In this document: positions 23,413 to 35,400 of the stretch, piece after piece
Position numbering within the stretch: the stretch's first letter is position 1
How the letters are laid out: every line of letters starts with the position of its first letter
DNA from: Pyrrhosoma nymphula
Lineage: Eukaryota > Arthropoda > Insecta > Odonata > Coenagrionidae
Direction of reading: 5' to 3'
Assembly: GCA_963573305.1 (NCBI GenBank)
Contig: OY754329.1
Location: 134,403,422-134,467,421 of the forward strand
DNA length: 64,000 nt
Notes under the pieces: generated by a model
Told to the model about the DNA's origin: nothing
The model's database searches: none
What the model saw: the letters and a program-made list of their open reading frames with translations, nothing else
Made by a program: the position numbers and the translations under genes

Positions 23413-23479
23413 ATGATCCCTCTGCTTTTCCTTGTCTTCGTGGTCGCCGTAAAAGTTTTCAAAAAATCAACACCAAATG
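23413..23479 (+). CDS. Arr2: Arrestin exon 1
   Basis: ATG to donor GTGAGT, phase 1. Encodes MIPLLFLVF followed by VVAVKVFKKSTPN. The residue aligned with the usual insect initiator Met is Phe (TTC), so the upstream ATG is needed. Confidence 0.85.
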
Positions 23480-26400
23480 GTGAGTACTAAAAGCAAAATT
23501 AAACCATAGTGTTTTTTTAAATTTCACTGTGCGCGAGGAAAAACAAGGCAACTAAAATATTTTAATCGTGAAAATTGGTGCAGTCGAAAAAGGTTATGCA
23601 ATAGCTACAGTAAAATTGTGACAATTTTGCCATTCCTCTATGAAATCTAGTATTTTCCACATACTAATTTGCCTCATTAGGGCAAAATTGTGTAGCGATG
23701 TTTTTCCATGAGCAGAGCAGTGTTTTGCAACGTCCGGGAATTATTTATTCAACACAAGTGCGGGCAATATGATGAATTTTTTTCGTTCTTTCTACAAAAT
23801 GTTCCCTGGTGTCGAAACAATGAGAATACGACTTTTGTGCATTATAGTTACACCACAGTGAACAATATTGGAACAGTACCGTTGATTGCTTGTAATAGCC
23901 ACACATATATTTGCCTTGAAGGACCTTTTGGTCAAAGATAGCAATCCATATTTTCTGTTCTTCAAAAAGGTAGCTAATTTTTACGATAAATACATCGATT
24001 TCAATTACGGATATGACAGAGCAAGTTCACTACCTTTAGCTACGGATTATTGCAATAGAATTGGAAAATGAAATCATCCCAACTGATTGGACATGTAGAG
24101 ATTAACTAACGCAAGGGCCATATTTGTAAGGCATATTTAATTTGAAAATCCATATGCTTCTATTCTTAGTCGGCGAATTTCATGGTAAGTAGAAGTATAT
24201 CAATGCTCATAAGCATGTGTTTTAAGTTTCACTGTAATCATTCCTTCTTTATATTGAGAAAGATTTATTCTAAACATAAATTGAATTTTAAAGAAAAATA
24301 TTGCATAAAATTACTGACAAAAATAAAACATCATATCTTGTGAAAAAATATAGGTAATGAATATGTCAGAGTTGCCTCTAAAAAGATAATTAATTTGTTA
24401 GACAATTATTTTTCTACACAAATATCCAGGACGCTGTTTTATATTTTTATCGCAAATTACTTGGGGGAGAATATGCTTTGCATTCGTCAGCCTAAATTTG
24501 GCCTATAATCAACAGTTGATTTTCTAGAATTTTTTTTCTAGAAATTTCAGGAATTAATGTCCATTTTTGTATTGATATTCCTGAAAGGGAACAAGTTGAA
24601 AGACCAGTTTGAAACATAACTTTTTACTGGATCATTTAAGCTAAATCGAAAACATTTTTAATAATTGTCTGGCTAAATCTAAAATGATAGTTTTTCAATG
24701 AATTTAATTTATTTCCATATATGATTTGGCAAGGAATTGTCCAAGATATTTAATGAGAAATTATTCAAATTCTTAAAACAAGATCTATATTTCTCTTAAT
24801 AAAAGCAAAATGCTTCAATAAAGAGTTGAAACAATTATTATTGGCACAACGACGACAATACCGAAACATAAGAAATGAAAAGACACGCTTAATTTGATTT
24901 TTTTCCTATTTATCCCGCTAAAACAGGCAAAGTCACAGTCTACCTCGGCAAGCGTGACTTTGTTGACCACTTGGACACTGTTGACCCGATCGATGGAGTC
25001 ATCGTGGTGGAAAGCGACTACCTCAAAGGACGCAAAGTTTTCGGACAAGTAAGTGCGCCTACAAATCTTTATTGCACGGAAAGACTATCAAACGTTATTA
25101 ATGGTTTGTTTTATGGGTGCCAGAAAAGTAGTTTTTTTCATTTTTCCAAATAAAAAACATTCTCAAAACTATAAACGCAAGTATTAAGTGTCCTTTCACT
25201 CTATTCCATTAAAAAATAGCAAACTTTTGGGCTTTTAAAATATCTTCTCAGCAGCAAATATATTATATCACATTCTGATGAAATATATATTTTATTGATA
25301 TCAAAAATATTTTGACATAATTTCTGCTGCTAGAAAAATCCAGTGTTATGGAGAAAATGTACGCTAAAACTACAGTAATTTCGCTGGAATTACTTCAAAT
25401 GCGATACCTTAATATTCCTAAGCTCATAAAGACCTAATTTTTTTCACTATTACATATCGAAGGCTCTGTACAAATGGGTGTTCCTCATTTCCTTTATCCT
25501 GGGCATTATTATTATTACTTTGCACAAATTGCAGGTGACGACAACGTACCGGTATGGCCGAGAAGAAGACGAGGTCATGGGAGTCAAGTTCAGCAAAGAA
25601 ATCTGCATTGCAAAAGCGCAGATCGTCCCTTCAAAGGACAAACAGTCAGAAATGACTCCAATGCAGGTGAAGTGCAATATCAATGTAATGTATATTACAC
25701 ATTCATCACGGACAAAAAACTAATAAACGATTGGTTAAAACTATTAGGGCAATTCCATGGTATCGGACGTAGAATTTGTACAAATATTTTCATTGTTTTA
25801 TAACTTTCCATGTAATTCCAATTAAAAAATTTTAGTTTTGAGTAATAGGAATAAAAAAATAAACTATTAGAAACATTTTTGCATAAAAAGTATAAAAATA
25901 AATAATGCATGTATGTACCTAAAAAATTAAAAACCACGGTGTCGGACGTAGAGTGCACAAAAACTTATTCCGACTTTATGAAATTCTTCTTTTAATTTCT
26001 GTGAGTTTTGTTGACTTAAACAAACAACAAAAATCATGGAAAAAATAGATGCCATACCCTTTATAATGGAACCAATTCAAACATCATAGATTTGGTAGTT
26101 TTATAAATATAAAAAAAATTGTAAGGTGTCGGACGTAGAATTCTTGGTGTCGGACGTAGAATGTACAAATAAAGTGAGGTTTTGTGAGGAATACAGTAGT
26201 AAAATCAAGCAGTAATTTATTTTTTCAATGTATTTATCGTAAAAAATATATATGTTCACAGAAAATCAGTATTTCATAAGTTATATGTCTACAATGGGAT
26301 CCTTTAAGAGCACATTTTTAACTCTTGGCCTAACTTTCAAATTTATGCTGCTGTCTTGTTCCTCCATAAGTCTCAGGAGCCTTAATTTTCTTGACAATGT

Positions 26401-29400
26401 TCTCTATTGCATAACTGATGCAGATGCAGGCCAGAAATAATTTGCACCTGTCTTGGAGCTGTGAATCACTTTTAACGTTTGTTCTTTCTCCAAAACCGAG
26501 AGCACTTCACCTGGACAGTTGGCATTGTCACATTTAACTACGACTCAGTCCTGTAAAGGTACTAGATCATGAAGATTTAGAACTGAGCTTTTTTGCAAAA
26601 CTTATGCAAACTCCCAATTTTCCAATCAAGGTTTTTTCAGGTTCTAAATCTTTACTGTCGGAATCAAAACTTAATATTTTTACTTTTCTTTTTATAAGAT
26701 CATTGCTAGTTACACCAACTAGCAGATAGGTTTTGTACCAGCCGGTGTAATGTTTTGCGTGTCCGAGATAGGAACTGCTGCCTCTTAGACTTGTAGCTAT
26801 TCACGTAGCTTTTCTTGCACATCATCACTTGATATAAATTTGATCAATACGATGGGGTCCCTGAGAGTAGCTATTCAGCTCATACCTCCAGAGCTCAAAA
26901 TTGTTCCTTCATTGGGTTTTGTAAAATTCCAAACACTTATTATTGTTCCTACAATCCCGTCAACTACTCCTTTCCTATGAGAATTTGCGAATAAGCACCA
27001 ATGAAGATTAATTCCATACTTGCTTTGGATTAATTTCATACTTGCTTTGATTGAAAGGAAGTTGATAAAATATGTACCAGTTCTTGCAATGAGCTGATAG
27101 TCCATGGGAAAAAATGTTCACAGTAGTGATATGAGGACAAATGCATTTCAGGTGCCCAAGAAGGAAGTTAATGTAACAATAAATTTGATTTTTTTGTATT
27201 ATCAAGGTCGTCAGATATTATGATACCACTCTGGCTGACTTCTTCATGGATCCAAGCATATGTAGTAAACACAGTAGACTGGCTATGGCTCCAGTGAATT
27301 GTAACTGAATTTCATTTTGATGAAGAAGTGTTGCGTTTTCAGAAAAATCCATCTGGATTAAAATTTCTTTTCCATTTACTCGGGATTTTATGTTTTCAAA
27401 TTCATCAGCCTGTTTTTAATTGAAATAAGTGTGGGTCAAAAAATATTGAAATTGATATTCCAAAACATTTCTCTTCAAAATTATTTGAATTTGAGATATT
27501 CTCTTCAAAATCTTTTTCAACTTCTCAACTTTTTGAACACGTACATCAACTTTTTGCCATTACATGTACTTCAAGAGTTCATAGTCCCCTTTTGGTTTGT
27601 ATAGTACTGTTCTGGCACAGTTCAATACAGTTCTGGCATTTTCTAGCCATGCAGTTTTTTTACTCTGAGTCACATACAACATTGTCAACAATTTCCTTTT
27701 ATTATTATCATCGTCATCAACATTATCTGCATCGTTGCTTGTTGATGAATTTGATGATTTTTTTCTAGCTTTCAACCACACTGTTTAGACAAACAGTTCA
27801 CCATGTGAGCCTTTTCGTTGGGCGAAAGGGGAAGGCTGCTACATATTCTTATATTACCCCTTCTGTCTGCTTATTTCGGTATGGTGATACATTTTCAGGG
27901 GTCTTAAAAACAGCTTAATTTTTATTTTTATAATCACTGTACCAATTTTTGAATCTCTATTTCTGTTATTGTATTTCTACTTCCGTGGAATTTTGGAAAT
28001 TGGTTTCCCTTGAGGCGTTCTTCCTTAATTCCACCTTCCTCTCTCTTAGGGTAAATTAAGTACTATGTAAATGCTCGTGAAAAATGTTAACTTGTAGGTA
28101 TAAAACACGCATGCCTATAAATGTTTTCTTGAAATTGATCTTTTATTTTTTCACACCGAAATGTTATTCAGGTTAGCTACATGCTTAATTTTAGACTTAT
28201 TTATTACCAAACCTACTTATTGTTGTTTTATTGTAAGAAATATTGAATTAAAACTACAGAAATTAATCAAAATAAGTACTTTTAGAAGTTGGTGTCGGAC
28301 GTAGAGTCGGACGTAGACTTATTTTCCTACGTCCGACACCAAAATGATAATAAACCTGTAGAAGTTTAATTTTTTTAAATGACAGGTTCTGTTAGCTCTA
28401 CAAGAACTTACTTTAAAACGGTGCTTTCATTCGTAAAAAAAATTTTTTTGGATCTGCTATAAAACTAAAACTTGTTTTATGGTGTCGGACGTAGAATAGT
28501 AAGGAGCTAAAAATTTAATTAATTTACCACGATAACCAAGAGGACGAAAAATTTTAAGTTGCAGAAACTTTTAACTTGGCTCATAAATAAACCAAAAACA
28601 AAGTATTTCGTTTGATAAATATTTTTTCAGCATCACCAGCATAATAATTTGGCGTGACTGCTTAAACGAAAGAGGAAAATGGTAAAAAAGACTTGAGAGT
28701 AAAATAGCATAACATTTAATTGTGTAAATATTGCTTAAAATAATTACAAGAAATTGAAAGCTGACTTAATTAGTTAAAAAAAAATATATAATACGCACAG
28801 GTTATTATTAAAAAATATTTTTGGCCAAGGTTTCCTATTTCGTGGAATTGCCCATTAACATACAACTAAATACGCATGTAAATAATATACACTGCTAGGT
28901 ATTTATTTCACAAAGCCTACTCACACTATTAAAACAATGAGAATCCTGAAGGTTCGACGAAGGGTTTCACCAATAAACATACACATATTCAACGTTAATT
29001 GGGAGTCCAGTTTTCAATACTGGACTCTGCACTACCTTGTAGGCCTTTAGTTTGTGACATTATAAACTCTTTCCATACTAAAATGATAAAAAAACGTATA
29101 TTGAAAAATCTTAATAAGTTAAAGCATTTACGTACATTTGAAGAAGTTTACGAAATTAGGAGTATTGTTGCGCGGAATCCATCACGTCTTACATTACCGG
29201 ACTTTATCAATACTTATGACGCAGGCATAATACGGCTCTTTTAGCAATTTAATCATTAAGAAGAATAAATCAATGCAGAAACACGGTAACGTTTTCCCAG
29301 GGGCTTGGTTAAAATAACAAACAATATAAAGATTTCTACTTTAGATAAGTACGCTAAAATTAAACGGTAAATGCAACCTAATCCCCCTGATTTCTTTTTC

Positions 29401-32400
29401 TATTTGACCTAGCGGCAGGTAATACACTCAAGATAGGTAATATTGCAGAAGAATACAAAAGCGATTTTTAAGAAGAAACCTGATTATAATTCCAACACGT
29501 GCCCACACAAGTTTTAAGTTAAATACTATTCCATATTTCCTGTATTTATAGCTACGATAGGACTATTTACACACTACTTTAACAAAGCAGAATTATGATT
29601 TCGTTTGAAAGCACGGAATTGATAAAAAGCATTTGTTTTTTCAGGAAAATCGACACATGAAATACTGATTTTTTTCCTTAAAAAATGAGAGCACACTAGT
29701 AATAAAGAAAATTTCCTTCCTCTTATCACTGAAATGGCACTTCAAAGAGAATTCAAACACTGAAGTGCTCTAAATGTTGATAAGTAAGTAAGAGACTGTT
29801 TTTAATATCCGCTCTGCACTGACGTGATTGCGATGTTATTTTTAATCCCATCGTTTAAAAAGTAAAATGTCAATCCAAAAGTAAAACGTCAAAACATATA
29901 CTGTTTTCCATAATCGTATCAACAGAAATAATACCTAAAGGTTAATCTATTACTTAATTACTGCATCTCATTTCGTAACTAAGAGATCAATTAAAAATGT
30001 TGACAACAGACAAAATTAACAATGAGTGGTCACTTATATTACTTCTAAACTTATAGCCACTTTTAACTTGATCATGGGTTAAAAATATGGCTCCTAAATT
30101 TGGAACTTAGGATTCTTTTGAGTTTAACTGCAGACTGTATGGGTAAACAAACAACCATTTACGTTTTCGTTACCCAAACCAAAATTCTCAAGAAAGCTTT
30201 AAATGGAAAATTACTACAGCATTTGAGGATTTACAGAACGCCAAATTATTTCAAAGGAATTGACGTAAACTCGAAAACTTTTTTCTGCCTTCCAGTATCG
30301 ATAACAATCGCTACAGCTCAAAGCTGACTATTGTGAATTCCCAAAAGACAGACTGCTGCCTGGCACTTTGACGTAATGTAGAGCCCATTTGGAGTAAATC
30401 GAATCCCTTGCAGGACCACGACATAGCGATATGATCATTTGGTGGTCTACCAATTGATTATAAGGTCATTACGGAGGCTCTATCTTAACTTACTCCATAG
30501 CAGGGTCGAATTCAAACTTTCCTGACCCCAACAACCTCGCACTAGCGATTATTCTCTCAACAAACAAACAACAACAAACATTCTGCCACTCTATATGGAG
30601 TTTAATATTTCCATTCTCTTTTCACCTCTACTGCACTCACTCAACACCCTCACATGTAATAAACATGTACATTAAACCCTTACCTTTCAACACATATTTT
30701 CCATCAGATTTTACTACTTTTATTGAATTCCGCCAACAACTTTCTTTCAAAGAAGGGCATGTCCATTGTAATTCATGTCACATATTTATACTAATGCAGA
30801 CGTAAGCATTTTACTGCACCCAAATTTTAAAAAATATTAGAACTTGTTGAAATGAGCAGTTGAAGAAATATCTCACATGCCATGCCCTTGTCATTTTTGC
30901 TGCAATGATCCTCAAGATATTTTAGTTCAGCTTCATGTAACTCGTATCTCATAAAAGCACATTTAATTTCATGCAGAACCCATTCAATTTTTTGTTGTCA
31001 AAATTACAGAATGAATTCAACTTTTCACGTTAAAGCAATGTAATTTATTGGGTGGACATAAACATTTTTGAAAAACAATATGCAGGTAACTTCGTATCAA
31101 TTGCTCCTCCTGACAACAAAATGAAGCTTTAAATTGAAAATTAAACTAATGATTGTAAATTTCATAAACAAATTAAATTTGTTTAATAAATTCTTCTCTG
31201 CTGAAGAATTTAAAAATCAACAATATGATATCTGTTAGCGAGAAGAAGTTGAAGTAGTAAAAATATAATAGTATAAAATGCCATTGAAATAGTATTGGAC
31301 TCAAACGAATTAGACACAAATTTAATGAAAGTAACTAAATAGAGAAGAAATATGCACTTAAAATGTGGATATTGCATCGTGGATATTCATGAATAATATT
31401 ATAGCGGTTTCCATCATGCTATACATTGCAACCAGTACTCTACAAAGTTTTTCCTCTGAAGAAAAAAAAGAACAGTTACGTTTCATTCAATTTTTAAACA
31501 TATCAGTACCCTAATTTTAATGGATATGCTCAAAAGCAGCCCAACATTTCCTCAACAGTGTAACCTGCACCCATATATCAAAAGTCTCCAGTTCACCACG
31601 TTGACATTTTATGGAATTAATGTCGCGAAGATGACATGATTTCTCAAATTATATTTGAGTCGACACTGTTCTAAACTCCCACCTAACTACTTTGCATCCG
31701 ATTTTACGCTGACAGGAGCGATTGGTGAAGAAGCTGGGACCGAACGCCTTTCCGTTCACCTTCCACTTCCCAGCCACCTCTCCGTCCTCCGTCACTCTTC
31801 AGGCCGGCGACGACGACTCCGGAAAGCCGCTGGGAGTGGAATACGCCATCAGGACCTGGATCGGAGACCATTTCGAGGACAAGGGACACAAGCGATCCTC
31901 TGTGACCCTCGCCATCAAGAAGGTGAGTCGATTCTTAAGCCCATGAACACTATCACAAGGGAAAATTCTTTGTACCAGAATTGGGTTGCGATCTTTCACC
32001 CAGCCATGTGGGACGTGATGGAGTCAATCGATGGCAAGCTTTATTTCACCAATCCGTGCCAACACGAAGCCTCTGGCTATAACCAAGTCGTGAAAACAGT
32101 TTAGCGCGGGTGACTGCTTTGCATATTAAAAGTATGACGTTCAGATTGTTTACGCGTTAATAAGCGATAATAGTAAAAAATATGCTGTATTAATTTGACT
32201 GGAGTTAACTCCACCATCATCATTGTTACTACCATGCTAAATCACGGGAAACATGCTCGTTGATCGTGTACTATCTGTGCGTAATTACTCACACACGGAC
32301 ATAAAACATAACATAATTATAATACTTGCTGATTAGTTGGGTCAATCCATTTTTCTATTCACAAATAAAAATATTTTAATACTCACTGATTGGTTAAAAT

Positions 32401-35400
32401 CCAACTCTTTCATATTCAAAATCATCCTCTTAATAACAATTTGATTTCTCTCTTCTTAATAAAACGAAGGCAGAAATGCACATACGTTTGCTACCAGATT
32501 ACAAGAAAAACTGAACGTGTTCTAATCCTTACCAGAGCTAGATAACTATCGCATGCCAGCAGATGATTGTTCACACGGAGAAATTTACCGGTAGCAACTA
32601 CCCCACAGCTCAGGTGCCAAAAATGTCGCAGTGTGTGCAGGGACTTGGGGAATTTCCGAAACGATTATATGGATAAATGCAGTTCAGTCTAGCGTTATGG
32701 AAGAAACATAATTGAGGTGGTTTCCTGAAGCCCTCCTCAACAGTATTCTATACCTAACGCAAGCACTTAATACGCCCGTTATAGATCCAGTGCAAGTTCG
32801 AGGATGCTCGCAAGTTTGACAGATTTTCCAGAGATTGGCGCGATACTAAACCAACATGCTAACAAGCATAACGACTAAAATATTCGTTGGGCTACTTAAT
32901 TTCATGACAGACGCGGTAATAGATTGCTACTTGCTTCGAACTATTTCGGTGTACATCACTGGATAAGTCACTTTATTTCATAATTGATGGAGGACTAGTT
33001 TGGTACTTTCCTTGCTATCTCAGCATGCATAACGGAATGTTAAGCCGGATTCGAATAATATTTGATACACCATAAGTTAGAGGGTGTACAAGGAGACTAG
33101 TACGATAGTTTTCCAGTATCGCGTGACACTGAACCAGCATGCTGGTTCTGTGTCACACGATAACAAGCATGATCGCTATCATATTCGCAGAGATACTTGT
33201 CTTCATAATTGATGTGGTACTACTACTATAATGGCTAATAGCAATGGTAGCGAAAGATGGAATTCAGTAACCAAATATGCAGCACAACCCGAAAGGCATA
33301 ATAAAAGACTTACCATCGCTGCGAAAGCCTATGATCCTAATTGATGCAGCACCAGTTACATACTCGCTCCCTGTACGATCTAGTAGCTGTCGACCAATCA
33401 CGCAAGCTTTTGCAGTCTTCATTTTTTAAAATCAGCCCCACCAATACTTCCTTACGTCTTATAGTACTTTCCTGCAAGTGAAACCAACAGAGGTGAAAAT
33501 CGACCGATGTTTCAGTCGCCTGTTTCCATTGATTGATTTACTCAAAATGATAGCAGGCATAATTCACGAAATGAATGAAAGTGCTGCTTCTTCGCCAGTA
33601 CAAGTCCAATGATACCTTCCAGGAAGGCTAAAATCATACTGGATTCCATCCTCAGTATGAAGTACCAGCTAGTGAACTAGATCTTGTGCTGGATCAAGTA
33701 TTGTGTGGGATGGACTTTACGGAGGCCACCGCCGTGTAGGGGTCAGACACCATTTCGCAACCAACTCGCAGACTGAGTTGCAGACGCTGCAGGAGTAAAC
33801 TTCCCCTGGCTCCAAAATAGGGTAGCGTTCGATATTCAAATTTTAGCATCGAAAAAAATACAACGTATCTTATTTCGTACGACAGCCTGATATGATAGCA
33901 ATATAGCGTAGTATCACAATATTGCATCACATCGCACTGCATTGTGATAACTTTCACGCAGCCCAGACAAGATATACACCGTCATCTTGGGCTTATCGCA
34001 ATAGCGTACACAGTTACTTACTTTAATTTATAAATGTTTAAATCATGAACCAGGTATGGTAAACAATGCATTAAGATTATTGAAAAAGAAAACATTGACA
34101 AATCTATCAAATAAGCATGCGACAAGTGTTCTTTCATTAATTTATACAGATTGCCTTATTTTCCGACTTCTACATATCGAACTATCTCGCATGGGTGGCT
34201 TTAACAGGAGCAATTATCAGTAATCCCACCAGTTCACCTATAGGGCTCAACAGAATTCCACAAGGCCTTCCAATAAGTTAAGGCTGTAGTCCATGGTAAG
34301 GGAATTATAGTTAAGATTCTATCAAGTATTTAAAGTGTGGTTAACTCCAGATACACGAAGTGAACACCAATATATGGTCATCGCACAACTTGTTGACATT
34401 CTCCAGAAACGCTGGCTCTCTCCTTGAGGCCAGGGAGGGTGATGGAAGATGGGATGAACGTGGAAAAGAACTGAAGGTCTCCTGCACGGCTCCCTGGAGT
34501 GGCCCTCGGTCTCTTTGTCCCAATACCATGGTATGTTTTCTCTCTTTCAGACACCTCGTTCACACCAGGCAAATTCCAACCAGCCCTGCAATGCATACAC
34601 CAACTCCCTACGCGCCAGCCAAGCGGTGCCAAAAGTGTCTGATTTTTAGCCATTATCCTTTGAAGTCACTATCATATGATTGGTAGTTGCATTCAGCATT
34701 TGGAGGGAAAAAATGGCCATAACCTCATTCTCGCTCAAGTTCTCGTACGACTCCCAAACAAGTGCGGAATTCCACAGAGTAATAGGCCAATCGCTGCGAC
34801 CACAACTTAAACTCGGATCCCTCGATCTCGAGTACTTTAGCCAGATAAGCTACCGAGGGATCCTTCTGTACACTTGCGAGTGACTATGTGAAGGTAATAT
34901 CGTGGCTAGTCATGGTATCTCCAAAATTCGACTACCAAACAATTTCAGCATACACATTTGGATGTGAGTCATACTTCCGTTCGTATTGCACGGATATCTC
35001 GTTCTTGAAAACAGCCGATTGAGAATACAAAAAATTCTGGTCGCGAAGATGACAGTTTAATGATAGCATTGGCTATGCAGAATTCAATGAGAGTGAAATC
35101 GGAAAAGGTTGTAAAGTAACCATCGCTGTCTGAGGAGGAGGGGACTTTTACAATCCTCAAACGAAGAAGCTGTAACTCCTGATAGTAAGAGTGAGTTTTT
35201 TTAAATGACGTAAATATAAATTATTCGAAGGATAGAGGAATAATTCAAAACCATCTCACGTTCAAATGAATGAATTTAAACGCGTATGACATTTCAGAAA
35301 TTTTTTTCATGCATTCTACATATCTATATGAAGAATATATTTCGTCAAGTTTGTTTCTCAATAAATGTGACTGCTTTTAAACTACACTTGAAAAATGCAT

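Larger units (their letters stand above)
25759..28495 (-). mobile_element. Decayed DNA transposon with GGTGTCGGACGTAGA motif copies, in arrestin intron 3
   Basis: Between about 27780 and 26870 broken minus-strand frames match a transposase family seen in arthropod genomes: DFSENATLLHQNEIQ, IHWSHSQSTVFTTYAWI, ISDDLDNTKK, then GLSAHCKNWYI and SHRKGVVDGIVGT (usual form SHGKG-x-x-DG-x-GG). Frames shift several times, so it is dead. Motif copies (GGTGTCGGACGTAGA or close) lie outside this on both sides: 25759, 25938, 26125 and 26146 on the left, 28291, 28306, 28327 (inverted) and 28481 on the right. They may be subterminal transposase-binding sites; the element limits are set here by the outermost motifs. 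Superfamily not assigned. Confidence 0.55.

Noticed and set aside
22958..23416. 152-codon plus-strand frame overlapping the arrestin start, and the 121-codon frame opposite it
   Set aside because: The plus frame spans the TATA box and the 5' UTR in a different frame from arrestin. GC-rich composition explains the open frames.
25759..28495. CRISPR-like array of short repeats
   Set aside because: The 15-base motifs are irregularly spaced, lie on both sides of a transposase remnant in a eukaryotic intron, and have no repeat-spacer periodicity.
28999..29244. 81-codon plus-strand frame in arrestin intron 3
   Set aside because: Looks fairly protein-like but I recognise no family and no regulatory context; could be part of an unknown decayed element.
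31655..32104. 149-codon plus-strand frame across arrestin exon 4
   Set aside because: It overlaps exon 4 in the wrong frame; the correct frame is fixed by family similarity and splice phase.
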